NCBI GenBank assembly: GCA_028564705.1
Contig: JAPXFQ010000489.1
Location: 62,001 to 126,000, forward strand
Direction of reading: 5' to 3'
Source: Apricaphanius iberus
Lineage: Eukaryota > Chordata > Actinopteri > Cyprinodontiformes > Aphaniidae
Length of the DNA stretch: 64,000 nucleotides
The notes under the pieces are model-generated. The model did not search any database and was not told the origin of the DNA. It worked only from the letters and a program-made list of their open reading frames with translations. Numbering within the stretch: the stretch's first letter is position 1; every line of letters begins with the position of its first letter. The translations under genes were made by a program, and so were the position numbers. Of this stretch, positions 1 through 12,000 are shown piece after piece.

Positions 1-2029
1 AGCGTTGTCTCTTCACTCACTATCATATTGGCATTAATGCCCAACTGCCCTGCAGAACCAATGTGTGTGTGGACAGAGTATATATGAGAAATTAACAGAT
101 GAATCAGTGTGAGAAAAATAGCAATATTTGCACATGATAATATGTGTGCTCACGCTGTTAGATGTGCTTTCATCCCTATGGAACCCAATCTAATTGCACT
201 TTTGTAGTAAGAAACACAAAAAACGATCCCAGTTTGAATAATTCCATCTTTGTTCTTGCCTAAATGCCTATTTGGTAAAAAAAAAAAAGAAGAAAAAAAG
301 CCTGACTTCTGCTAAATACTGTTAATCAGGGCTAGTACGCTTCCTTCTTATGGAACAGTGGGTGGTGCATTACTGGAGAAGAGTGGAAAAATCCCAGCCA
401 TTGTGGACTTCCAACAATAATTCATGTTTGAAAGATGCCAAAAATTTATATTGAGGGATTTGTTGCCGCAACAACTAGCAGGACAGAATAAAGGATGAGG
501 CTGAAAGGGTTAAGAGTCTCTGAGAGGTTATTTTTTTTAATGAGCTAACATCTCCACTGTTGATGATAAAAAAAGAAGTGCATATAGAAATCTTGGTGCT
601 CCATGACTATTCAAACTTAAAAATGAAAGACATGTCAATTTGCAGCATGTTCTGGGACTAAAAGATCATTATTTGCCCATTCAGCTCTATACTCATTAAG
701 TTTTCAGCATGAAATTAGAAAATATTTCCAGAAAATATGATTTTAATTTTGGCCCTGCAACAGACTGGCGTCCTGTTCAGAGTGTACCCTGCCTAACGCC
801 TGATAATTGCTGGGATAGGCTCCAGCTGCCCCGTGACCCTGAATTGGATAAGCGGTTAAGAAGATGGATGGATGGATGGATGATTTTAATTTTAATAAGG
901 GCTAAAATAATAGAATAACTTAATTGAGCCAGCTTATTTTTTTTTATGTACAAAATAATGTAATGTCTGGTCAAATGGTGGTTTCCGGGTATATTGCACC
1001 CTCTACATGAAGATGTGTAAAAAGCCTTAACATAAAAGAAAACATATAGCTGATATAATTAATTTAACACAAAATAATATATTTAAGTGTCATATCAAAT
1101 TAGAGTGCAATTATTAGCTGGAAACAAAACCCATGTCAAGAACTAACTGCTTTCAACAAAATCATCCTTGATAAAGTCATTGGACTATGATCTGTGTCGA
1201 TCTTCACAAGTCAGGAAATGGTTTTATGTCCAATGTCTAAAAACTCGAACAATGGAGAGGATGTAGGCGATGTAAAGGAATTTTTTAGCAGTTACTGCAG
1301 AAAATTTCAGGTTATAACAGCATCAAAAGGTCCTTAAGGCTTTTTTTTTCACACAGCTGTCCCAGCGTGGTGCATGTGCACACACTGAATAAATTCTGTG
1401 CGTTCCAAAATAAATTTTAATTTAAGATGTTAAAGTATTTTAAATATTCATTCTGCTTATGATTATGAAAGTCAAGTAATTTTTACCACTTTTAAACAGA
1501 TTAAAGGAACTGTTTTAAATTTGTCAGAACCCTTGGTTGATATAGAGCCTTGGAAACAATATCATCACAGGGAAACATGAATCTAATGTTGTAACAGCTG
1601 GACTAGTATCATGACAAAACATAAATTGCTTCTCCATTTCTCATTAATAATCGGCATAATGTTCTATCTCACTGACTGATGACATTAGCAAATTACAAGG
1701 AATATCCTTAGGTGGAAGCCTGCTGTTGAATAACATTACAGCTCATTTTGGCCGATGTTAAACTATATTTTAATATTCAGAAGTCACTGTAGATGTTAAT
1801 ATGTGTGTAAAAGATGCAAATGTCCCGTATTTCTGTATATGTTTGATATATTTTAGGAGAACTATTTTTGCCACACATGCATATGCAAACAGGGTCAAGC
1901 ACATGCAGCCAGAAACACAAAATGCCACATGCACAGAAATTTTGCAGAACTTTTGACACAAGCAGAGTTGCAGGACCAAGGAGGGATAAGCAGGCAAGCA
2001 GAGAAAAAGGAAAGGTGGCGTGTACTCAC
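1..2029. other. Partial intron 3' of the transmembrane exon
   Basis: No exon is visible. I looked for the conserved NFDNPVY tail motif on the minus strand and did not find it, so the next exon lies beyond position 1. The only recognisable item is a SINE tail near 750-884. Confidence 0.7.
750..884 (+). mobile_element. SINE 3' fragment ending in a GGAT microsatellite
   Basis: The segment reads GCAACAGACTGGCGTCCTG, then GATAATTGCTGGGATAGG, and ends with ATAAGCGGTTAAGAAGATGG followed by GGATGGATGG. The 5' part parallels the 3' part of the SINE at 20865-21178, read on its minus strand. It is a 5'-truncated copy of the same teleost family. The short ORF across it is not a gene. Confidence 0.7.
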
Positions 2030-2098
2030 CAATCGGAATGACTATTCCCAAAACAGCAACTGTAATGTTGTTACCTATGAGGTAGTGATCACTTCCAG
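2030..2098 (-). CDS. lrp8: LRP8 exon: juxtamembrane segment and start of the transmembrane helix
   Basis: This is a 69-nt exon, phase 1-1, acceptor TTGTTCATAACAG, donor ATT G|GTGAGT. It reads [20 protein letters not shown] and then [14 protein letters not shown] corresponds to TVTAAVIGIIVPI of mammalian LRP8, so the helix is split across this exon and the next. The rest of the helix, the basic stop-transfer segment and the NPxY-bearing tail are not found in positions 1-2029. An NIT sequon lies directly before the helix. The exon is short, so the call rests on phase agreement, splice sites and the LRP8-like helix start. Confidence 0.85.
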
Positions 2099-2966
2099 CT
2101 GTTATGAACAAGAAGATAAGATATAATAAAAACAAAATCAGCAAAAATTTTGTGTATCATTACATCCCAAACCTTAAAGAAGAATTAGAAGTTTGTTTGG
2201 ACAGAAGGGCATCCTGCTAGAAAAGAATATTTGCATAATAAAAAGATGGCAGCCCATCTGCAGACCAATTTTTTTTTAAACAGCACATGTAAATGAACTG
2301 TGGATGAATCACACCAGGATGTAATAAAAATGCAATGCGTTTTTTTTCTAGTACAAAAAGAGTTAAAACCAATATGAGAAAACAATGGATCAAAGAGTAT
2401 ATAAACTTAGCTCCAAAATATATATGCCAACAAATAGAGTTGCAATGATGCCACTATTTTTCAAACAGATACAATACAGATACTTGGATTTGAGTACTTG
2501 CTAATATCTATGACCTTCTACCTTCGACCAAAAAATAAATAAATAAATGAATTGGAAGACAGGTTTTATTTTCTTCTCTGATTATTACAACAAATGATGG
2601 TAAATTAGATACAAATATATATATCATTAACAATGACCACAAAATTAAAATTTCAAGTGAAGAATATAAATTTTCTGTGAAATGACTGCAGAGTTTCTAC
2701 ATTTTAGGTATCGGTTCATGGCATTGGTTAACTGTAACTGATACCAATGTCGGTGCATCCCTAGCAACAACTAATTCACACAAAACTCATGCCATGTTGA
2801 AAAGTTGCAGATGACCTTCAGCATAGAGTAAGTGTCTCAGGTAATTCAGTTGCTGTATTACCTTTCAGGATATGATAGGAAAACAATTTTAATGTATTCT
2901 ACAGATTAATGGACCAGAATAAAATTCTCAGTTTGATAAACAGTTTCACTGCATTAAGGTAGTTAC

Positions 2967-3010
<44 letters not shown>

Positions 3011-6000
3011 GGTAAGTAAGTAAGTAAAACTTTATTTACATAGCACCTTTCAAGATAAAAATCACAAAGTGCTTTACAATAAAAAACAACACAGAAAGCA
3101 GTGTCTCTAACGGTGTGTTCATACCGAAAGCGTTTGAAGCGTTGTGGGTGTCAGGTTTACATGTTAAGTCAAAGGAGAAATGTGCTGAGTAGACCTGGAA
3201 TAAGATAGGTACGAAATCATGCCTTATTGCCAACTGAAAATTGAATTCCAGATTTTTTCCCTGACACCTTCAGATTGCATGGGATATTGTGGGTTTTCAG
3301 GAATTCCAGCTATCTATTACTGAAACCATGGATGAAACCATAATAATTATCTCACAAATAAGGCTGTTAATAATTCGCACTGAATAAACATTCAAAGTTA
3401 GAACCCGTCAATCACAATTTTTTTGCAGTAAAACTAGGTTGGAATTTACATCAGAGGAAGAAAAGCCTCGCTTTTGACAGTCAAGAAAATTCTGGTAACT
3501 TTACCATGTAGGAACAGTATGGTGTAAAAACACTTTTGAAACAATAACTTTTTAAAACTTTGGCATACCTCGATACTGGTAGTAAGCCCATGCCTAATTC
3601 TAAGAAAGCTTTTGAATCCCTACTTACTTTTAGTTCTTACCCCAACAGTTGGTACTGAGCTTTGGTACAAGCCTCCTTTCAAACTGTCTATTAGCAGCAA
3701 GCTCACGGTTTGCCCAAGTGTGATCAGATGGCCAGAGTAAAGTCAAGTGAGGAAGATTAGAAGAGCAGAACACAGTGTTTGCTCTGCATACTGATCGACT
3801 TCTTCTAGAAAGAGTCTGAAGTTCTGAAGGTACAGATGGCAGGTGATGGTTGAAAGACACATTGTATTTTCTAAATACAATCATTTAGAGAGAGAGAGAA
3901 AAAAAAATTATACACATGCACACATCACTCTAGATGGCACACCAAAGCCAGCAAGTCCAGAGTCAGCGAATTTGATTTAGGCTCTTCTCAAAGTATGACT
4001 GACATTCAATGGGTCTCTAAAACTCTCAAGGCGGATTAATAGAATCTTACTGAAGAAGCCATTATAAAGGGAGGGGGATTCTAGAGAGTAAAAGGGAGAA
4101 AGAGATGGTAAGAAATGCTTCACTCTAATTAAGGCTATAATTTCTGGAAAGCTTTCTTTTCAATAAAAAAACAAACTGTAAAATACTAAAATATTTCCTA
4201 GTAAAATTTCTATGTATGGAAAGAGATCATTAATATTCAATTTCAGGACAGGACTGAATACAGCAAATTAAACCTATCATCCGTTAAAACAAAGCTGCCT
4301 AAATAATTACTCATTGGAAGACAAAAGAAAAAAGTTCTGTAATCCAAAATGTTGTAGATTTTAGTCACCAGCTTTTATTTGCTAGATTCCTTTTTCCTAA
4401 ACTACTGCCTGCTCCACACCTGATGGTGTTTCCCCCAGTGCAGCACATGTAAAACAGCTGATGCTGGCAAACTTGACAGTGCTCACTGAATTGAAAATTT
4501 GAACTCACGGCTCGTGGGTTTGCAGACGCATCTTGTTCATGACCCATTTTTTTTAATGTGTGTCTCTTGTGATTAGCAATTGTGGTGAAACAAGTAAGCT
4601 GACAGCTTCAGAGACTTAGAGACAAACACCGTCTTGCATCTTTGGGGCAATGGAAATACCAAGGCCCCAAAAGTGATGCAGCTGGCTTACTTTCAAGTTC
4701 CTGGAAAATCACTTCCACACTTACTTTGTTTTCATCCTATCAATTCTTATCTCAGTAACTCTGTCACTGTGCTCTAATCCCACCTTCCAGTGTTTAAAAA
4801 TATCTGTGGTTGCTTTAAAGCTCAACTCCCCATTTCTTTTTAATTAGTTGCTATCAAATAAGTCTAATCTATGTTTTCAGTAGAGTCAAAAACTGAGTTC
4901 AGAACGTATAGATCTATACTGTTTTGCTAACCTGTAACATCAAAAGTCAATAAAAAAACATAACAGTAAAATCAGGTGTTCAAGAGTTCATATAATACAG
5001 AGGCCAGACTTTACTAAATTCCATTGATGTCATTGTACCCTTTCTGCTTCGTCATTTGGCTGAAGTCCACAGGCACCTTTTATTGCACTAAAAGTGCTCA
5101 TGACCTTATTTTTATTGTGCTTTTCCCAAATGCTTAACCTGTTTTAAGTCATAGCCAAAATCTGTTTCTCCTTGGCCGCAGCTGAAAGTGTGCAAAAGTC
5201 ACATTCAGTTGTGCATTTGAATCAGAGAAAAAATGACCTTGGCAGGTTACTAAAAGTGAACCCCTTTTCAACCTAAACCATAAGTAAAAGCTACTCATAA
5301 GAAAGAGAGCATTAGACTCAGTATATGATATTCAAGTGAGTTCAATATGATGTAAATATGTTATGTTTTTTGTGAAAGGACTGCCTTTTTGTATTTGCCA
5401 TTAAGCAACGTTATTATTTTCCTCATCTTGGATTGTCTTATGGGACATCTAGTAGCCAAATTGCAGTTGGCAAACAATTGCCAGCAACCTTGACTAACAT
5501 TCTACTACCAAGCATATAAAGAGAATATTGCATAGTAAAAATTGGAAGTAAAAGGAACAAAAATGCTCCATTGATCATTTAATATAATTTTATGATAGGT
5601 TTAAAGTACATACTAGAGGTGTGGCAGTACACATCTTGTATTTGAATTTCTTGGTTCAGATGACTCGGTCAAGTACACACATCTTACATAAAAAAGTAAT
5701 TAGTTATAGTTACAAATTACTTTTTCCAAAAAGTAACCAAGTGAGTAACTCAGTTAATACTCTGTGAAAGCAAATAGTTGCTCAGCAAACTAACTGTTAT
5801 TAGTTTTCTTTTCTATAATGTAGTTCTATATTGGGTTTGCTCACAATATACTGAATGGAATCAGTCTCCCTGCATGCCTTGCGCCAGGTCAGTGGCCATT
5901 TTGTGGACACGAGCAGATTCCCATTGATCTTTGGCAAGTGATGACGCCGCCAGAGGTAATAAAAAGCCTCTAAATCGCGCTGCAAGTTCTTTTCCATTTA

Positions 6001-9000
6001 GCAGCTTGGCTGAAAAAGGAGGGAAAACTCAAATATCTGCTAGCGAGCCAATTTCCTCCTCCCTTTTGATTCTACCCAGCTGGTCCGAAAGGAATCACCC
6101 TGAAACGTCCCCTGGTTTTCTGTGCGCACCATCCAGCTCCAAGCTGCAAAGCTATCTGTGACTGGGTGTTCACGTCCAAGGAGCATGTTAAGCAGCTCTC
6201 TAAAGTCCGTCCTCTTTTGCGCACATCGAGGTAGACGGTTTGATCTGCCCCAGGACTCAACACGCCGTTTTCTTCCCCTCCTTCATCGTCTGATCATGGA
6301 CTGAAGAATTCATCAAAATTAGGAACATTCCAATTTCTTAATTCCTGGGTCAAGCAGGTGTAGCATATACAGTAGATACATATATGTATGTGTTTTCTGC
6401 TGACACTGATCATGTTACGTTGTGAACAATAATCACTGTTGCTCGTTATTGGCCGCCTGGCCTATTGGTGTCGGTAAAGGAACTTGTCCTTTAATAAAGA
6501 CTGATTGTATGGTATACTCAATAATGCTTCATATATAGATGTAGAATCTGTTGCCTGGTTTTGCTCATTTTGTCACTGACAATTAAAGCTTCATTAATAA
6601 GTATCCCAGTGTTAGGTTATTGGTATAATTATTCCAAATTATTATTAACCAGATGACTATTGCCTCCTTCTGTGTCCCCAACGTCTATAATACTTATGAC
6701 AAATATTTTTATAACTAAATGAAGAATAAAAAAACATCATGTTAAGGATGTAAGAACATTTGATATTTGAACTTGACTCATTAAGATTCCAGCAATATGA
6801 GAAAAAAATAAAAATAAACAAATAATACATATTTACGTAATCGTGATTATATATATATATAATAATACATATGTTACGCAAATATATGTGTGGTTGTAAT
6901 CTTTTAAAATCTGTAGTTTACAGATCGACCTGACAGGCCATCACATCCAGTCTGGCAGAGGTTAAATTTTCTTACAAAACATTCCAAAAGCAAAACAAAT
7001 TTTTGTGTGAATGCCTTTAAAGCTTAAAACATCCTAATGTAATTATTTAAACAGTGATTAGAATTAAAATTGAACCATGGTACATGTGTTTCTGAGTGCA
7101 TTAAAACATTTCTGGAAACAGCCCCATGTGGATGCCAGAATTTTCAAAACAGACAACCAGTTTGAAATCATAAAACCCATTCCAGTGTTGATAGTGACTA
7201 TAATACAGTCATTCATAAATTTAATTCTAATGTATTTGATGTAACATGTACAGATTGGAGGACACTTGCACTCAAAAACTTTAGTTTGACACCCCTGAAC
7301 TGTTAGAGAGGTTTATAAAGTAAAAGGACATTTTTTTGATTTAGTTCTGGGACATCATGTGGAGAAGTAAAAATTCTCTTGGAAACCAAATTTAACTCTT
7401 AATAATTAAAAGAAAGTTAAACTTGACGTTGCTCTTTTATAAAGTTATTTCAATAATCAGATTGAACTCTTTTGGAAGTGTTGCTGTAAACAAAAAATTG
7501 CGCAGTTAAAAAAAAATAAAATATATATATATATATATATAGTCCATTATTATGGGTTTATAAAAAAAAAAAAGAAACTAGTTTTCTTCGTCTTTGAGAA
7601 AAATGTACCGACCAAACAGTGCTAATATGTCCTAAGACTGTATCTCAAATGAAATCACATGAATACTTTGTAAACACTTAACAATTCTGTTTTAGTTTCT
7701 TTTCTGTCATTGTAGTTAAGCCTGACTAATGTTTGTATGGAATGAACAATGTGGCCAGGTTTCAGAAGTTACAGATAGAAGCAGAAAAATTAAGAGTGAG
7801 GGGCAGAGATAGGGAGGAATTGACTGTCACAGAGTGTGGAAGAGTGATGTCCAGTGGTTTGAGAAAATTCAGTGAACTATCTTTTGTTTGCTCTGACACC
7901 TCTGTTAGGGACTAGTGACGAGGGACTAGGAATAAGAAGGCTGACAGATTTACTGGGGAGGGTTTTGCTGTCAATGAGTGAGAAAAAGAGGACAAGAAGA
8001 GGTCACACAGTGGACTGACAGAAGGAGAGGGAATACTAGAGAAGAGAAGGCAGCTGATGGAAATATTGGCTTTTAGCTTCCTGCTGGTGTAAATGAAGGT
8101 GGTAAAGATGGTGTGGCTTCACACTGTTTTTTCACTTCAAACACAGCCCTGCTCACCATTATACATACCTCTGTGGGAGAGGTTAGCATTGGTCTCTCTT
8201 TGAATGCTGTCTGGGGCCACTGGTCCCGGTAAGAGTGTTTGTGTGGACGCCTGACTGCTGCTGCTGCTCAGCCTGGTTGTTTCTGTGCTTGTGGCGGCTT
8301 GTGTCACAGGTGGCACTGTACTCCTGCTGCTTCTGGAGGTCTGAGGAGGTGTCAATGTCGTATGGTGCCTGCCTGTGGTCCTTGGTAGGGTAGTAGGAGA
8401 GGTGGTAGTTCTTACTGTGGTGGGAGTTGTGGTGGGAGTGCTGGTTGCAGGGGTGGTAGTTGTGGTTATAGTTGTGGTTGTTGTTGTGATACTTGTGGTG
8501 GTTGGAACAGCAGTGGTGGTTGTCCTGATTCGAACTAGACATGAGAGAAAGAAAAAAAAAACACAATGCTGATAAGTTATTTTTACTCAGACAAGAGAAA
8601 AATAAGGACATGAATCTCACTCCCTGAAAGCATATTAAAGGAACATATGAACAAAAATCAATTATTCTGAGGTAATTTTTATGTAAACTGAATAGGAAGG
8701 TGAGCAGAATGGCATCATATTCATATTCTTCTGACATTTTTTTCCCCTTAAGTTAGACTAAAGTAACTAATACATTTCTTTTTAGCTAAATAAAAATACA
8801 ATAATTTGCTTTTGTAATATTCATAATGTGTTAAAAAACAAAACAAACAAACAAACAAAAAAACTATAAACAGATGAAAGAGGAGGCTTTGTGTTTTTAC
8901 CTTCACACAGTAAGATTCTGCCTAATCAGGTAGAGTAATTCATGTCATCTAACATATTTGCTTAAAGGGTAACAAATGAAACCAAATCTTTACATAAACT

Positions 9001-12000
9001 TTAAAAACGGCACAGAACCTTTATTTTCCTTGTGTTAAATTAAGACACAGGTCAGTTAGGGTATCCAAAAATAATTATATTTTCTAAATGCCAGTACAAT
9101 TGGATTTTATGTTGTGCTTTATATATATTCTTGAAATATATAATTTTACATTTTAAAACGACTTTACAAAATTTTCACAAAAGTTTGACGGAATATCTGC
9201 CCGCTACACCAGATAGAATTGGTGGAGCTGAAGCAGGCTTGACATCAAATTTTCTATGCGAATGAGATCAATGCCCTGTGATGGCTTCTCAACATGTTGC
9301 ATCTAATTTAACGGTTTTCTTAGGGTCACTGTCTAACTAGAAGGCATTTGTCAATCTTTTACTTCCTGCTGATATCATCAAACATAGCTTCATCATATCG
9401 TTAAAATCTTCTTTCTTCACAATGGATCTAATTTGTGATTTGCACTAGTCCCTCCTGCACTATAGCATGCCAAGAACATGTTACTGCCACCCCTGTATTT
9501 CACAGCTCACAATGAGTTTCTCTGGCTTGCAAGTATGCAACGAAACATCAGCATGGTCAAATGTATTCCTCCAAAAAGCAGACATTTCCTGAATGTATTT
9601 ACATGTTTTAATGTGTTGTTTTAAATCATTTTTTGAGTTATATATTTTTTTTACTTAGTGGCTTGTTTTGGCGTGGGTAATGATACTTAAATCAACTTCA
9701 CCAATCACCTTCACAAGGTCTTTTGATTTTGGTCTGAAGATGATAAACAAATTTTGTACACAATTTTAGCCAAGGATGAACCAAATGCAAGGAGGCCCAC
9801 AATTCTCTTTTTGATATTTTGAAAGTTTTGGTTTTTCTTGTTTTCCACAATGTCACAAAAAGAAGAAGCTTGTCGGAGGAGTTGCTTTAGAAAACATCCA
9901 CATGTTTGCCCCAGTTTAACCAAATCTTAAAGGCACAGTGTGTAATTTTCGGACAGCAGGGGGCAGTGCATACCTAAATTATCAAAAGCATGCGGTATCT
10001 GTGTCTTCGAGTAAGAAACTCAACAGTGAAGGTCCAACTAGAGCTGTTTTCAAACGTTCAATTCCCTGTGAATTATCCATTTTTAACAACATGACAAGCA
10101 CATCAGTCTCTCTTTCATCTCTTGGAACTAGAAAAGAGGGAAAATGTATTTATGGCGAAAAATTTTTACATTTTGAGAGGAAATCAATGTTTTAATAGCG
10201 GGCGCGTTCCGTGCGCATGTCCATCCAGGCTCTTGTAGAAGTAAAGACGTCACTCAATATGGCTTACCACTGAAAAGAGGACCCACGCCTATGTATTTTA
10301 AAACTGATTTTTAAAGTAATATTTTACAATATCGCCAATATTTTGCAATTAATGTGCTTTACATAATTATTATTACATAATATTTTAATGGCTATTTTCA
10401 AAGATGTACTGCAAAAACTACACACTGTCACTTTAACTATCATCAGACTCTAAAGCCATTACATCATAATTTGAGGTTTCCAAATTTGTTTAAAGGCATT
10501 GTAATATTGGTGTTTCTACAGTTGGAAATGACTGCTCAACCATATATTTGTTTTTCCTGGTTTTGATTAATTAAGTAATCTATTTTGTCGTGTTTTCCAT
10601 ATGTGATACAAAGAAATATACATAGTCTGGCCAAAACCCCCCAAAACATTTACCATCAAAGCAAAGGTCACAGATTTTTCCCATCTCTCTGGGTAAATAA
10701 TAGGGACGCAGAAGACAGCATGACCCACTTCCATTGCTCCCGAGTCCGTCATTCTGCTCCCTCAATGATTAATGGTTTTCTTATGACAAAATAGCTGTTT
10801 AATCCCAATCCCTGGAGTTCCCTTTGCTCCAGTAGAAATGCTTTCTTTCATTATTAAACATAGCCTTATTTTTTCTGTTGTTTTTCTTCAACAAACGTTT
10901 CAGTGATCGCCAATCGTGATAAATTTTCCCTACATTTTTTTCCTCAAAGATGATAGTTACGCACTTTCCCTATAGTTTTTAATAATGTTCTGGACCCTTC
11001 TTTACCCAGTTTTTAGTTGTTTCTATAATGTACTTCTTAGATGTTTTCTCTGCTGGATGTATGCCATTGAATTAAACCTTCGTATATAGACTAATCTATT
11101 TTCCATTATCACGGGATGTGTCTTTCAACAGAGTTGTTTAAGAAATAAGAAGCTACTCATTGCATTAGTTTTATCAGTTAATTATCCAACAGGAGAGCCA
11201 TACCTATTTGCTTGGTTAAATACGGGTGTCAACTGTTTTCGGGAGGCAAGGCAGTGTATTATAATGAAGGAAGAAAAGTCTGCAGTCCGTTAGAGAATCA
11301 AATTTCCCTCACCGACTGTTGCTTATTGTGTTTTTTTAAATGAATGAACAATGAAACAAATCTTACATAGAGTGAAGGATGAGTTTTGCGATATAAGCCA
11401 TTGCCCTTTTCTGCTTTTTTCAGATATTTTTCCGCATGTATGTTTTGAGTTTTGTGGAAAAGTTAGAAAAGTAGGGATGTATTTGTTGGCTACAGACAAC
11501 ATGTATAGTTTAGTTACTTAGACCCCCTAATTTAAACAATATCAACCCTCCAGAGAAGGAGGTTCTTTATATTAACTGGATTTAGAGATTTAGAAATCAA
11601 TTGCAAAAACAGTAATTTACAAATTGAACAAAAAACATGGTAAGAAAACCAACGTTGCAATATAATTATTTTATCTCAGCTGATACACCCTGTTTGTATT
11701 TTGTATTGTGTTTACTCTTTTGAACAGGACACACATAGCAACAAGCAAGAGGGAAGTGTTGAAAATTAAATTCCATTGTATAATAAGTGAGCCCTCAGCA
11801 GCAATTCTCGAATTTCAAAAAGAAATCTGAAGTGCCCTGCGAGCGTGTGTTCAGTGCTTCCCTTCAATTCCTCCCAGAGCATCTCTGAGTGATGGCCCAC
11901 ATACATCATAATCATCTCTTTCTACCTTTTCCATGAGTCAGCTCCCTCTGCCTCACCCGCTAAAATGTGATGTGAAAACAGAGCGGCTCCATTAGGGATA

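Larger units (their letters stand above)
2099..8168. other. Intron between the mucin and transmembrane exons
   Basis: A 6.1-kb intron. It holds a hAT-like MITE (2435-2763), a GTAA microsatellite joined to an element tail (2968-3160), an inverted-repeat hAT-like fragment (5691-5760) and a moderately GC-rich unique-looking stretch at 5870-6300. TA-rich tracts lie at 6848-6863 and 7519-7541. No other exon is seen. Confidence 0.7.

Noticed and set aside
1770..2144. 124-codon ORF as an independent small membrane protein
   Set aside because: Only the central part is the LRP8 transmembrane exon; the rest is intron read-through on both sides of clear splice sites.
2968..3028. Repeated GTAAGT words as a cluster of splice donors
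   Set aside because: They are a plus-strand microsatellite, whereas the gene is on the minus strand.
8375..8572. Val-rich ORF on the plus strand
   Set aside because: It is the antisense of the Thr codons in the mucin exon (ACC and ACA read as GGT and TGT), so a compositional shadow.
8183..8737. 184-codon His/Asn-rich ORF on the minus strand
   Set aside because: It is the wrong frame of the mucin exon, running through the acceptor into the intron. The Thr-rich frame is the one that fits the splice phases on both sides.
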